In this document: positions 44,142 through 52,209 of the stretch, one piece after another | How the letters are laid out: each line of letters opens with the position of its first letter | Numbering within the stretch: position 1 is the stretch's first letter | Source of the DNA: Litchfieldia alkalitelluris | GTDB taxonomy: Bacteria > Bacillota > Bacilli > Bacillales > Salisediminibacteriaceae | Assembly (NCBI RefSeq): GCF_002153425.1 | Contig: NZ_KZ119600.1 | Location: forward strand, 4,014,095-4,078,094 | Length of the DNA stretch: 64,000 nt | Direction: 5' to 3' | Made by a program: the position numbers and the translations under genes | The notes under the pieces: model-generated | Databases searched by the model: none | The model's input: the letters and a program-made list of their open reading frames with translations, nothing else | Told to the model about the DNA's origin: nothing

Positions 44142-46181
44142 ATGAAAAAGTTTGTGCAAAATGAGGAATTCCAATTAGGAGTCTGTTATTATCCCGAGCA
44201 TTGGCCTGAGGAACTTTGGGCTGACGATTACCGACGTATGAAGGAGATGCACTTCTCCACTGTGAGACTGGCGGAGTTTGCATGGGCCATTTTTGAGCCT
44301 TCAGAAGGGGAGTTTTCCTTTGAACTTTTTGATCGAGCGATCGATTTAGCCCATGAGCACGGACTAAAAGTAGTTTTAGGAACACCTACCGCTACCCCAC
44401 CTGCGTGGCTGACACATAAATATCCAGAAGTGTTAAATTCGACGCAAGAGGGGGTTCAATTTCAGCATGGGCTTAGAAGACATTACAATTATAATGCAGA
44501 AATCTATCATCAATTTTCTGCGAGAATCGTTCGGAAAATGGTCGAACATTACCGAAACCACCCTGCAGTCATTGGGTGGCAGCTTGATAATGAGTTTAAC
44601 TGTGAAGTCGATGTTTTTTACTCAGATGCAGACCACAAAGCATTTCAAAACTGGGTGAAGAAAAAATATGAGACGTTGGATAATGTGAATCAAGCGTGGG
44701 GAACAGTATTTTGGAGTCAAACATACACGAGTTGGGAGCAAATACATTTGCCGAGACCTAACCCATCTCAGTCCCAAAATCCCCACCTCGCGTTGGATGA
44801 AAAACGGTTTATTTCTGATAGCACAATTGCTTATGCGAAGCTTCAGGCCGACATCATTCGAGAGGTTGCACCCCATCAATGGATCACAACGAATGGGCTG
44901 TACGGTCACATAGATAACCACCAAATGACAGAGGATCTACTCGATTTTTTCGCGTATGACTCGTATCCAAACTTCAGCACGATTTTTCCAGACAAGGGAA
45001 AAAATCCGTTATTAGATCGAAAATGGGGCTGGAATTTGAGTAATGTGAGGAGTGTCTCCTCAACCTTTGGCGTGTTTGAGCAGCAATCGGGGCCAGGTGG
45101 ATGGGTGAATCGCATGCAACAGCCTTCCCCCAAGCCAGGCCAGATGAGGCTGTGGACGTACCAATCGATTGCCCATGGCGCGGATATGCTTCTTTATTTC
45201 CGTTGGAGGACGGCGACGATGGGCACGGAGACGTATTGGCATGGCATTAATGATTATCATAACCAGCCTAACCGCCGAGTGGACGAGGCAAAAACAATTG
45301 GGCGCGAGCTAAACCAGATTGGAAATGACCTGCTTGGGGCCGAGTATCAGGCAGAGGTGGCCATCGTCCGAGATTATGACAATGAATGGGATGGAGAATT
45401 GGATCTGTGGCACGGCCCCTTCTCCGACAGAAGTAACACGGCATGGTTCAAGGCCCTTCAGTACAGCCATGTCCCATCCGACGTAGCCTATATAAACGAC
45501 CACACGACGCTGGCGGATCTAAACCAATATACTACGTTGATTTATCCGCATCCCGCCATCATGACAGAGAGAACTTCCGAACTTTTGGAAGCGTTCGTGA
45601 AAGCTGGTGGAAATGTGATTTTCGGCTGCCGCACTGGCTATAAGGATAAGACCGGGCAATGTTACATGAAGCCATTCCCTGGTGTAGTGAGCGAGCTTTG
45701 CGGAGTGACGGTGGACGAGTTTTCTCTTCACAATGCAGAACACCCAGCACCTTCTGTTAAAACTAGAGTCGGAACGTTTCAATCAGACGGTTTCAGTGAG
45801 GTTTTGCAGGTTCAATCTGAGAATGCTGAAGTAATAGGAAGTTATTCTGAATCACATGTTGTTGGTAAACCAGCTTTGGTGAAAAATTCAGTTGGTAATG
45901 GAACAGTGTATTATTTTGGTGGTGTTTTCACAGAAGAATCCGCGAGTTTTCTACTAGAGGAATTACAAATTACATCTCCAGTAGAATCGTGGCTTGTCCT
46001 CCCTCAAAAAGTGGAGTTAGCCATCCGAAAAGACCAAAATGGAAAAGAATTTATTTTCCTATTAAACTATTCAGATTCAGAGCAAACAATTCAAGTGAAA
46101 AATATGCGGACGAACCTCTTAACAGGTGAAGCGTTGCAAGGTGAAGTTGTCATGGAACCATACGGAGTTGTAATCCTGTAA
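44142..46181 (+). CDS. Beta-galactosidase, glycoside hydrolase family 42
   Basis: 679 residues from the ATG at 44142 (TTAAGGAGGACTTGCAG; the TTG two codons earlier overlaps the spacer). Domain A, a TIM barrel (about 1-390), has the family start GVCYYPEHWPEELWADDYRR, the acid/base Glu in GWQLDNEFNCEVD (about 150) and the nucleophile Glu in FGVFEQQSGPGGWVN. Domain B (trimerisation, about 395-595) and a small C-terminal beta domain follow, as in full-length GH42 enzymes. Cytoplasmic (no signal peptide); it releases galactose from galactosides or galacto-oligosaccharides. No sugar transporter is adjacent. The stop codon TAA is the start of a composite repeat. Confidence 0.95.
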   Translation: MKKFVQNEEFQLGVCYYPEHWPEELWADDYRRMKEMHFSTVRLAEFAWAIFEPSEGEFSFELFDRAIDLAHEHGLKVVLGTPTATPPAWLTHKYPEVLNSTQEGVQFQHGLRRHYNYNAEIYHQFSARIVRKMVEHYRNHPAVIGWQLDNEFNCEVDVFYSDADHKAFQNWVKKKYETLDNVNQAWGTVFWSQTYTSWEQIHLPRPNPSQSQNPHLALDEKRFISDSTIAYAKLQADIIREVAPHQWITTNGLYGHIDNHQMTEDLLDFFAYDSYPNFSTIFPDKGKNPLLDRKWGWNLSNVRSVSSTFGVFEQQSGPGGWVNRMQQPSPKPGQMRLWTYQSIAHGADMLLYFRWRTATMGTETYWHGINDYHNQPNRRVDEAKTIGRELNQIGNDLLGAEYQAEVAIVRDYDNEWDGELDLWHGPFSDRSNTAWFKALQYSHVPSDVAYINDHTTLADLNQYTTLIYPHPAIMTERTSELLEAFVKAGGNVIFGCRTGYKDKTGQCYMKPFPGVVSELCGVTVDEFSLHNAEHPAPSVKTRVGTFQSDGFSEVLQVQSENAEVIGSYSESHVVGKPALVKNSVGNGTVYYFGGVFTEESASFLLEELQITSPVESWLVLPQKVELAIRKDQNGKEFIFLLNYSDSEQTIQVKNMRTNLLTGEALQGEVVMEPYGVVIL

Positions 46182-46395
46182 ACGCAGGGACGGTTCTTGC
46201 GTTCACAGGGTGGAGACATGTAAACGCAGGGTCGGTTCTCCCGTTCACGAGATGTGGTATTTTGTCGAATTCCCTTTATTATGCTGATTTTTGCCCGATT
46301 AACTAAACTTTTTGCCCATACTACAAACATTTTTGCCCGATTCACAATCTTTTTACCCGTTTCACAAATTCACAAACAAAGGGACGGATCTCTCC
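46179..46395 (+). repeat. Composite palindrome-plus-array repeat, copy 3
   Basis: Begins GTAAACGCAGGGACGG (providing the TAA stop of the galactosidase), repeats a second broken arm GTAAACGCAGGGTCGG, then CGAATTCCCTTTATTATGCTGAT and four TTTTTGCCCGATTCACAATC-like units, ending ACAAACAAAGGGACGG. The array has one degenerate unit (GATTAACTAAACT). Confidence 0.9.
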
Positions 46396-46451
46396 GTCTC
46401 CGTCCCAACCTCGCCAGCGCAACCCTCTACGTCCCACGTCCCGCGCTCGAC

Positions 46452-47294
46452 CTATCTCTTTTTCAACACCACTGAATTCTTAAAGGTGCCTATTTTTTCA
46501 ATATAGATCGTTACAATGTCACCATCTTTAAGTGGACCTACACCATCAGGAGTACCAGTAGCAACAACATCCCCAGGCTCCAACGTCATGATGTGGGAGA
46601 AAATCTCTAATTGTTCCGCAATACTTACTATCATATTTCTTGTATTTACTTTTTGTCGTTTTTCATCATTCACAAATAGAGACATCTCAAGATCTTGGGG
46701 GTCTCCAATTTCGTCGGAGGTAACGATCCATGGCCCCATTGGAGTAAAGGTATCAAAAGATTTTCTTAAACACCTTTCTTCTACCTTATCTTCCGTAGGC
46801 CTTAAACTAACATCATTTAGGCCAGTATAACCAAAAATATAGTCATGTGCGTCTTCCCTTTTTACATTTTTTGCTTTTTTACCAATAACAAAGGCCATTT
46901 CCAATTCGTGATCAATTCTTCGATCCTCATAAGGCAGCTCAATCACATCTGATGGTCCAATAATTGATGAGTTTGCTTTAAGGAAAAAACCAAGTCCCCT
47001 TGCTGTATGCTGAACATTCATCTCTTTTTTATGTGATAAATAATTTACAGGTGTGGCAACCACTTTACCAGGGCGTGAAACTGGTTGTCTTAATCTAACA
47101 TCACTTAATGGAATCACCCGAGCAGCGTCGCTGTATGCGTTTTCAATTTTCTTCTTGTATTTTTCATAGTTTTGTATAAGTTCAACCATTGGACAATAAG
47201 GCTTCATATCTCCAAAAAGCAAAGTTCCAATATCATAGATTTGGTCATCCTTTAATAACCCTAGTTGAAAATCATCAAATAATAGAAATTTCAT
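46452..47294 (-). CDS. Fumarylacetoacetate hydrolase family protein (FAH-2)
   Basis: 280 residues. FAH C-terminal fold (about 75-280) with metal-binding acids in the pattern RRIDHELEMAFVIGKKAKNV (Glu-x-Glu), GYTGLNDVSLRPTEDKVEE and the TTGTPDGVGPLKDGDIVTI end (family VxTGTPxGVG). Relatives hydrolyse fumarylpyruvate, acylpyruvates or 2-hydroxyhepta-dienedioates in ring-cleavage pathways. Here it closes the catabolic run. It shows moderate divergence from FAH-1, which suggests a distinct substrate. ATG at 47294 follows AAGGAGATAGC. Confidence 0.87.
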   Translation of the reverse strand: MKFLLFDDFQLGLLKDDQIYDIGTLLFGDMKPYCPMVELIQNYEKYKKKIENAYSDAARVIPLSDVRLRQPVSRPGKVVATPVNYLSHKKEMNVQHTARGLGFFLKANSSIIGPSDVIELPYEDRRIDHELEMAFVIGKKAKNVKREDAHDYIFGYTGLNDVSLRPTEDKVEERCLRKSFDTFTPMGPWIVTSDEIGDPQDLEMSLFVNDEKRQKVNTRNMIVSIAEQLEIFSHIMTLEPGDVVATGTPDGVGPLKDGDIVTIYIEKIGTFKNSVVLKKR

Positions 47295-47329
47295 ATGCTA
47301 TCTCCTTAATTTACGAATGACATATATAC

Positions 47330-47470
47330 TTTTTCATCAAGTCACTACGTCTTACCATATTCGCATCTTCGCTCAACGCATCTACCTATATTCGCATCAT
47401 CGCTCAACGCAACTTCACGTCACGAAGTCCTCACATCTTCAAATCTTCGCAGCGCGCTGTCCGGCCTCAA
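47330..47470. repeat. Degenerate tandem repeat downstream of a gene
   Basis: Units of the type TATTCGCATCTTCGCTCAACGC occur two to four times with substitutions (CGCATCATCGCTCAACGC, CAAATCTTCGCAGCGC, TTTCGCATCTCC). They fill the space after the dioxygenase gene. Confidence 0.55.
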
Positions 47471-47498
47471 AATTTCGCATCTCCACACCCTCACCTCA

Positions 47499-48644
47499 TC
47501 AAGGTGAAAACGTACTTGTAACAGTTTGATAACCATTGTCTTCTTTATACTCTTCTTCCATCTCTAAACCTAGCAAATCCATTACTGGACGATCATTGAT
47601 AGAAAATAGGTACGCGTTCTCCTCACCCGTATTATGATGCTCATGCCAGTTCCAAGGTGGGATAACAAAAAAGTCCCCTTTAGACCATTCAAATTTCTCT
47701 CCATTTATGACGGTGTATCCTGAGCCACTTTTCACATGATATATGACACTGTGTACATGTCTGTGTGCTTTCGTGTGCATATTTCCTGTTAATTTTTGCA
47801 TCGTACAACCGATTCTTTTATCTGCCGATTGACCATTGATTGGGTTTATATAGTCAACTGCATAACCATCGAAGGCATCTGATTCAAGCCGCGTTAATTC
47901 TTCTAATCCCTTTTCAATATTATTCCATTTGTAATTGATCAATGGTGAAGGATAACCACTTGTTCTATTACGCTCTGATACTGGACGGACTCCTGTTGCA
48001 GCAAACCTCGAGATCGTTCCATCTGGCACGCCTTTTACAGGATAAGTATCTTCATCAAATAATTCAAAGAAGGAACCACATAAATTTTTAACCATTCCCA
48101 CATCTAAGCCGTCCATCCACAGCATTGGTTCTGTTCCTTCGTGCCCATGATCATGCCATGTCCAAGCTGGCGTTAGGACAAGATCGCCTTCATTCATATA
48201 GGTTTTTTCCCCATTTACAGTCGTGAATGCTCCATCCCCTTCAATAACATAACGTATTGCTCCTTGAGAGTGGCGATGAGATGGCGCAACTTCTCCTGGA
48301 AGAAGTAATTGGATCCCGGCATATAGCGTTTCTGTTGCGAAACCTACTTTGTCACTTAATGAAGGGTTTTGTAAGTAGATGACTCTTCGTTCTGCAGCTC
48401 TCCCTACTTTTAATAGTTCACCAGATTTGATTAAATTTTCACGAATGACGTCCCACTTCCAAAGGTAAGGTTTAATCGTGTGTGTAGGCTCTTTTGTAAC
48501 CATTTCACCTAAGTTTTCCCACAAAGGTCCTAAGTTTGACTCTTCTAATGTTTGAGACAACATTTGCAACTCATCAATACCATTTTTTCCCGCTCCAGCT
48601 CCCGATTCCACTTGCACTCCTCCTATCATTACTTTTAAGTTCAT
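47499..48644 (-). CDS. Gentisate 1,2-dioxygenase-like bicupin (GDO-2)
   Basis: 381 residues. Two cupin domains. The first (about 110-190) has the metal-binding pattern PSHRHSQGAIRYVIEGDGAF and LTPAWTWHDHGHEG, the second (about 290-360) HRHVHSVIYHVKSGSGYTVI and IPPWNWHEHHNTG, as in gentisate/salicylate ring-cleaving dioxygenases. It would cleave a 2,5-dihydroxybenzoate-like ring with O2 and Fe(II), giving a maleylpyruvate. The first cupin retains the canonical WTWHDHG. ATG at 48644 is one choice; the first residues are variable in the family. Confidence 0.87.
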   Translation of the reverse strand: MNLKVMIGGVQVESGAGAGKNGIDELQMLSQTLEESNLGPLWENLGEMVTKEPTHTIKPYLWKWDVIRENLIKSGELLKVGRAAERRVIYLQNPSLSDKVGFATETLYAGIQLLLPGEVAPSHRHSQGAIRYVIEGDGAFTTVNGEKTYMNEGDLVLTPAWTWHDHGHEGTEPMLWMDGLDVGMVKNLCGSFFELFDEDTYPVKGVPDGTISRFAATGVRPVSERNRTSGYPSPLINYKWNNIEKGLEELTRLESDAFDGYAVDYINPINGQSADKRIGCTMQKLTGNMHTKAHRHVHSVIYHVKSGSGYTVINGEKFEWSKGDFFVIPPWNWHEHHNTGEENAYLFSINDRPVMDLLGLEMEEEYKEDNGYQTVTSTFSP

Positions 48645-48654
48645 TTCTTTTGAT

Positions 48655-48745
48655 AAAAAAATTGTTCAAACGCTTAACCATAGTAAAATCTATGCTTTTG
48701 TTGAAAAAAACTGTATAAGCTCTTAAACATAGTAAAATCTATTCT
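48655..48745. repeat. Partial duplication of the 3' end of the neighbouring gene
   Basis: CTTAAACATAGTAAAATCTATTC, which includes the end and stop of the 195-residue gene, is followed by a second copy (CTTAACCATAGTAAAATCTATGC) about 50 bases downstream. Confidence 0.6.
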
Positions 48746-49310
48746 CATACAACCCTAATGGTAAGTGACCCTTTTCAACAATTTCGATTAATGGGATAAA
48801 GTGATTCGATTGCCATTCCTCTAAATCACCAAGAATCTCCCAAGCACTAGCTAAAGTCGTAATGTACATTGCTGCACCAGTAAAGAAACTAATTGTTTCT
48901 TCACCATACTGTTCTAATTGCTCAAACGCACCATCGAATGCCCCATGAAAAACTTGCTCAGGAATTGTATCATTTATATAGTTTAGATGTTCATCACGCC
49001 CTGTTTCCCCCATAGCCTCTTTCATTTTAATAGGTATTTGATTCAAACTATTCCACAAAGGACTCGCTTCCAATTTCATTCCTTCTAAAAACTCTGGTAG
49101 TTGCTCTTTACTTAATCGTTTAATCCTATAGTCCTCTACGTCAAAATTACTAGTAAACTTATGGATTAAATCTCTTATTTCATTTTGGTCATTTTCCCCA
49201 CCTAAATTTTGATACCACTTTATTCGAGAATAGCGTTCAACTAAAGTCTCTAAATTGCTAGTATTAGGGCCAAAGAGATCTGTTTTTCTACTATCTGTAT
49301 CAATATTCAT
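48723..49310 (-). CDS. Unrecognised 195-residue protein in the gentisate-type cluster
   Basis: Helical, cytoplasmic, acidic. Visible patterns: YSRIKWYQNLGGENDQNEIR, PEFLEGMKLEASPLWNSLNQ, FHGAFDGAFEQLEQYGEETI, FFTGAAMYITTLASAWEILG. No metal-binding or nucleotide motif was recognised. It lies between the SDR and GDO-2 genes on the same strand, with a 78-base gap to GDO-2 and 187 to the SDR, so it probably belongs to the pathway. Possibilities include an accessory protein of ring cleavage or an isomerase; this is inference only. The 3' end is duplicated just downstream. Confidence 0.6.
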   Translation of the reverse strand: MNIDTDSRKTDLFGPNTSNLETLVERYSRIKWYQNLGGENDQNEIRDLIHKFTSNFDVEDYRIKRLSKEQLPEFLEGMKLEASPLWNSLNQIPIKMKEAMGETGRDEHLNYINDTIPEQVFHGAFDGAFEQLEQYGEETISFFTGAAMYITTLASAWEILGDLEEWQSNHFIPLIEIVEKGHLPLGLYENRFYYV

Positions 49311-49399
49311 TCACCCATCTCCTTTCCAAAGTATTTTCCCTAAAGAACATTCCCATCATGAACGATGAAATCTATTAGCTATTTTTGTTCCTCTATATT

Positions 49400-49512
49400 T
49401 ACCGCAACCTACAGAAACGCCGATCCAACAAAATCTAAATTTCCAGTAACCTACAGAAACGCCGCCCCAACAAAATCTATATTTTCAGTAACCTAACCTA
49501 TAAAAACGGCGA
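49400..49512. repeat. Short tandem repeat overlapping the SDR stop codon
   Basis: Units CCTACAGAAACGCCG(A/C)CCAACAAAATCTA repeat about 2.5 times with a 42-45-base period; the last partial unit runs into the final codons of the SDR gene. Confidence 0.6.
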
Positions 49513-50382
49513 AACAGGCTTCACTCTAAATTTTTCCTTATTCCCTTCCACTAATTGCGCAATCTCTTCAAACTCCCACCTGTCTTCCTCAGTAGAAAAT
49601 ACTTCGGCAGGTTTAGCATAATCCCAAACGGAAAGTTGTTTACCTGCAATCCCAAAGCACTGGCCCGTAACACCAACACCTTCGTCTGATAGTAAATATC
49701 CAATCAGTGGTGCTACTTGATTTGGAGTCCTACTTTTTAATTCATCAAGCTTCTCTTCTCCCATGACCTTCAACAAGACTTTTTCCGGAATTTCCTCAGA
49801 CATTTCTGTCCAAGCAGTCGGAATAACAGCGTTTACTTGAATATTTTTATTCCGTAACTCTTTGCTCCAAGTTAAGGTCATACTCAAGAGACCACCTTTG
49901 GAAGCTGCATAATTGGTTTGTCCAGGATTACCAGCAAGACCAGATGCTGCGATCATATTAATAATACGACCGTTTCCTTGCTGGACCATCGAAGGTAATA
50001 CTTCTTTTGTGCAAAAAAAGGGTCCCTTTAAATTCGTATCAATGACATTGTTAAACTCACTTTCTTCCATGTTTAGTAGCAAATTGTCCTCTGTTTTTGC
50101 AGCATTATTAATCAGTGCATCAATTTTTCCAAATCTATTAATTGTTTCAGATATTATTCGTTTAGCACCTTCCCTAGTCGCCACAGTCTCATGGATGCCT
50201 AAAATCCTACCACTATTGTCTTGGAGTCTACTCAAAGCTTTATCAACACGCTCCATAACTGAATCTACAATAACGACGGTTGCGCCTTCATCTAGGCAAT
50301 ACTTTGCTATTGCATACCCTATCCCTCGCCCACTACCTGTAACAATAATTACCTTCTCCTGTAAATAAGTAATAAAAATCAC
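49498..50382 (-). CDS. Short-chain dehydrogenase/reductase
   Basis: 294 residues. Rossmann motif TGSGRGIGYAIAKYCLDEGA, NNAAKTEDNL, catalytic Ser-Tyr-Lys region MIAASGLAGNPGQTNYAASK (Tyr-x3-Lys), an SDR of the FabG/hydroxyacyl dehydrogenase kind with a longer C-terminal extension (about 225-294). It would oxidise or reduce an NAD(P)-linked alcohol/ketone intermediate in the cluster's pathway. Start is GTG at 50382 after GGTAGGGG. It follows a terminator-bearing space from GDO-1. Confidence 0.85.
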   Translation of the reverse strand: MIFITYLQEKVIIVTGSGRGIGYAIAKYCLDEGATVVIVDSVMERVDKALSRLQDNSGRILGIHETVATREGAKRIISETINRFGKIDALINNAAKTEDNLLLNMEESEFNNVIDTNLKGPFFCTKEVLPSMVQQGNGRIINMIAASGLAGNPGQTNYAASKGGLLSMTLTWSKELRNKNIQVNAVIPTAWTEMSEEIPEKVLLKVMGEEKLDELKSRTPNQVAPLIGYLLSDEGVGVTGQCFGIAGKQLSVWDYAKPAEVFSTEEDRWEFEEIAQLVEGNKEKFRVKPVSPFL

Positions 50383-50399
50383 CCCTACCTACACCAGTT

Positions 50400-50533
50400 A
50401 GAAAAGCTCATTTGAAAAGGCTCAATTCCAAGTCTTATCAAAGCAACAAAGTTTACGAAACCCTCATTTGAAAAGGCTCTTTTCCATGTCCTTTATCAAA
50501 GCAACAAAGTTTTCGAAAAGCTCATTTGAAAAA
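50400..50533. repeat. 58-base tandem repeat, 2.3 units
   Basis: Units starting AAAGCTCATTTGAAAAGGCTC and ending ATCAAAGCAACAAAGTTT(A/T)CG at 50401-50458 and 50459-50516, with a third partial unit that reaches the GDO-1 terminator. Confidence 0.7.
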
Positions 50534-50573
50534 AATCCGCACCTTAAATTTCCTCAAAAATTCAGGTGCGGAT
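50529..50573 (-). terminator. Rho-independent terminator of the GDO-1 gene
   Basis: Minus strand ATCCGCACCT, loop, AGGTGCGGAT then TTTTTTTC. Located directly after the GDO-1 stop codon. Confidence 0.9.
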
Positions 50574-50578
50574 CTTCA

Positions 50579-51703
50579 TTATTTTGCTAGGACTGGAGAA
50601 AATTCACCTGTTATTTCTTGATATCCTTTATTTTTCGTATATGCCTCTTCCTTTTGAAGACCCAGCTTTTCCATAATAGGAATATCATTGGAACAAAATA
50701 AAATGGCTTCCTTAGTAGATGTATTAACATGCTCATGCCATGCCCAGTTAGGAATGACTAAATAATCACCTTTGGACCAATAGTACTGAATGCCGTTAAT
50801 AACGCTGTAACCTTCTCCTTCATAAACATGATAAATACTTGAACTAGTATGTCGATGCGCTTTTGAATGAAAGCCAACAGGTAGCTTTTGAATCCATGCA
50901 CCCATCGTTGGATTAGCCGTTGTCCCAGTTGATGGATTAATATACTCGACTGCAATTCCATCATAAGGGTCTGGTTCAAAATCACTTAATCCAGTAAGGG
51001 CTGCCTCCGTTTGCGCCCATTTATATGATCCAACTGGAGCAACTTGCGTTGTGCGATCTGAAATTGGACGGACCATTCCTCCTCGGTATCTACGTGCACC
51101 ATAGTTATCAGGTAATGAAGGTTTTTCCAAACCATCAGGATGACCTTCAAAGAACGTTCCAGCCGCTGAATAGATAATTGGAATATCTAATATATCCATC
51201 CAAATCATTGGTTTATCCCCTTCATGACCGTGCCCGTGCCATAATCCACCTGGCGTAATTAGAAAGTCTCCTTCTTCCATATAAATCTTTTGACCTTGCA
51301 CGATAGAGTAGGCGCCACTTCCATTTGTAATGAAGCGCATGGCATTTTGTGTATGGCGATGGGAAGGAGCTTCCTCCCCAGGTAAAATAAGCTGAACAGC
51401 AGCATAGAGCGTATTAGTTGTTGATGCCCAACCCCAAGGCTGCCTACCTTGAAATCCTGGATTCTGGAAAAATATCGCTCTTCTTTCCCCACCTCTTTCA
51501 GGTGTAAAAATTTGTGTTGCCTCTTCTAACTTCTTTTCTAGCACTTCCCATTTCCACAAGTATGGTACTGCCTCTGGTTTTGGCTGTTTATGCATTAAGT
51601 CTGGTATGGCATTCCATAGTGGTCCTAAGTGATATTTTTGAATTTCCTTATTAAAGTCTTGAACTTCCTTACTGTTAAAAAAAGGATTTGCTTCTGCCAT
51701 CAT
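50579..51703 (-). CDS. Gentisate 1,2-dioxygenase-like bicupin (GDO-1)
   Basis: 374 residues, same family as GDO-2 but clearly divergent. First cupin: PSHRHTQNAMRFITNGSGAY and ITPGGLWHGHGHEG, where the usual WTWHDHG is changed to GLWHGHG; second cupin: SKAHRHTSSSIYHVYEGEGY and IPNWAWHEHVN. Metal-binding His positions are kept. It is the first of two ring-cleavage enzymes in the cluster, so it may take a different substituted hydroxybenzoate. ATG at 51703 or 51700 follows GGAGGATGAC. Confidence 0.87.
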   Translation of the reverse strand: MMAEANPFFNSKEVQDFNKEIQKYHLGPLWNAIPDLMHKQPKPEAVPYLWKWEVLEKKLEEATQIFTPERGGERRAIFFQNPGFQGRQPWGWASTTNTLYAAVQLILPGEEAPSHRHTQNAMRFITNGSGAYSIVQGQKIYMEEGDFLITPGGLWHGHGHEGDKPMIWMDILDIPIIYSAAGTFFEGHPDGLEKPSLPDNYGARRYRGGMVRPISDRTTQVAPVGSYKWAQTEAALTGLSDFEPDPYDGIAVEYINPSTGTTANPTMGAWIQKLPVGFHSKAHRHTSSSIYHVYEGEGYSVINGIQYYWSKGDYLVIPNWAWHEHVNTSTKEAILFCSNDIPIMEKLGLQKEEAYTKNKGYQEITGEFSPVLAK

Positions 51704-51717
51704 GTCATCCTCCTTTA

Positions 51718-52209
51718 TTAATTACTTGATTTTAACTCCTTCAGATTTCGTTCAATTTGGCCTAAATGATTTTTTAAATGATCTGTAATAAAATGTTCTA
51801 CTAAAAAAGACATTGGTTTTACCCCGAATTTAGGATTTCGATGAGGAGCTTGCAACTCTAAATCCTTATCACTTACCTCACTCCAACGATCATTAGCATC
51901 ATTCCTTGCTTTTTCAATCCCTTCTAGAATGTCCGCCACCTGTCGTTTAGGGGCATTCGCCACTGCAGAAAGCCTTGCTTCGTCTTGAAGCCCCCTCCCC
52001 CATGAAGTATCAGGATCTTGAATGACACGAATTAATTCTTTCGTCCAATACGTGATAACCTCTTCCACATGACCAATAATTTCTATTACAGACCAAACGT
52101 CTTCAGCAGGTTTATAATGTATCTCATCATCACTTAATTGTTTAACTCTATTAACAATCCCATCGATATGATTATTCATTTCTTGTTGATAATTTTTTAC
52201 TGAGGGCAT
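51718..52209 (-). CDS. DinB-family protein, candidate thiol-dependent maleylpyruvate isomerase
   Basis: 163 residues, four-helix DinB/YfiT-type fold: an N-terminal helix with His in MNNHIDGIVNRVKQLSDDEI, a C-terminal metal-binding pair DHLKNHLGQIERNLK (His-x3-His), and the central YKPAEDVWSVIEIIGHVEEV. The DinB superfamily includes the mycothiol-dependent maleylpyruvate isomerase and bacillithiol S-transferases. It shares one base (TAATG) with the FAH-1 gene and precedes GDO-1, and maleylpyruvate isomerase is the one step of the gentisate route otherwise missing here. The fold call is good; isomerase activity is inference. Confidence 0.7.
   Translation of the reverse strand: MPSVKNYQQEMNNHIDGIVNRVKQLSDDEIHYKPAEDVWSVIEIIGHVEEVITYWTKELIRVIQDPDTSWGRGLQDEARLSAVANAPKRQVADILEGIEKARNDANDRWSEVSDKDLELQAPHRNPKFGVKPMSFLVEHFITDHLKNHLGQIERNLKELKSSN

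Noticed and set aside
41119-46395. Composite repeats as a CRISPR array
   Set aside because: The ~20-base units are direct, degenerate and without unique spacers, three clusters only, and no cas gene is present.
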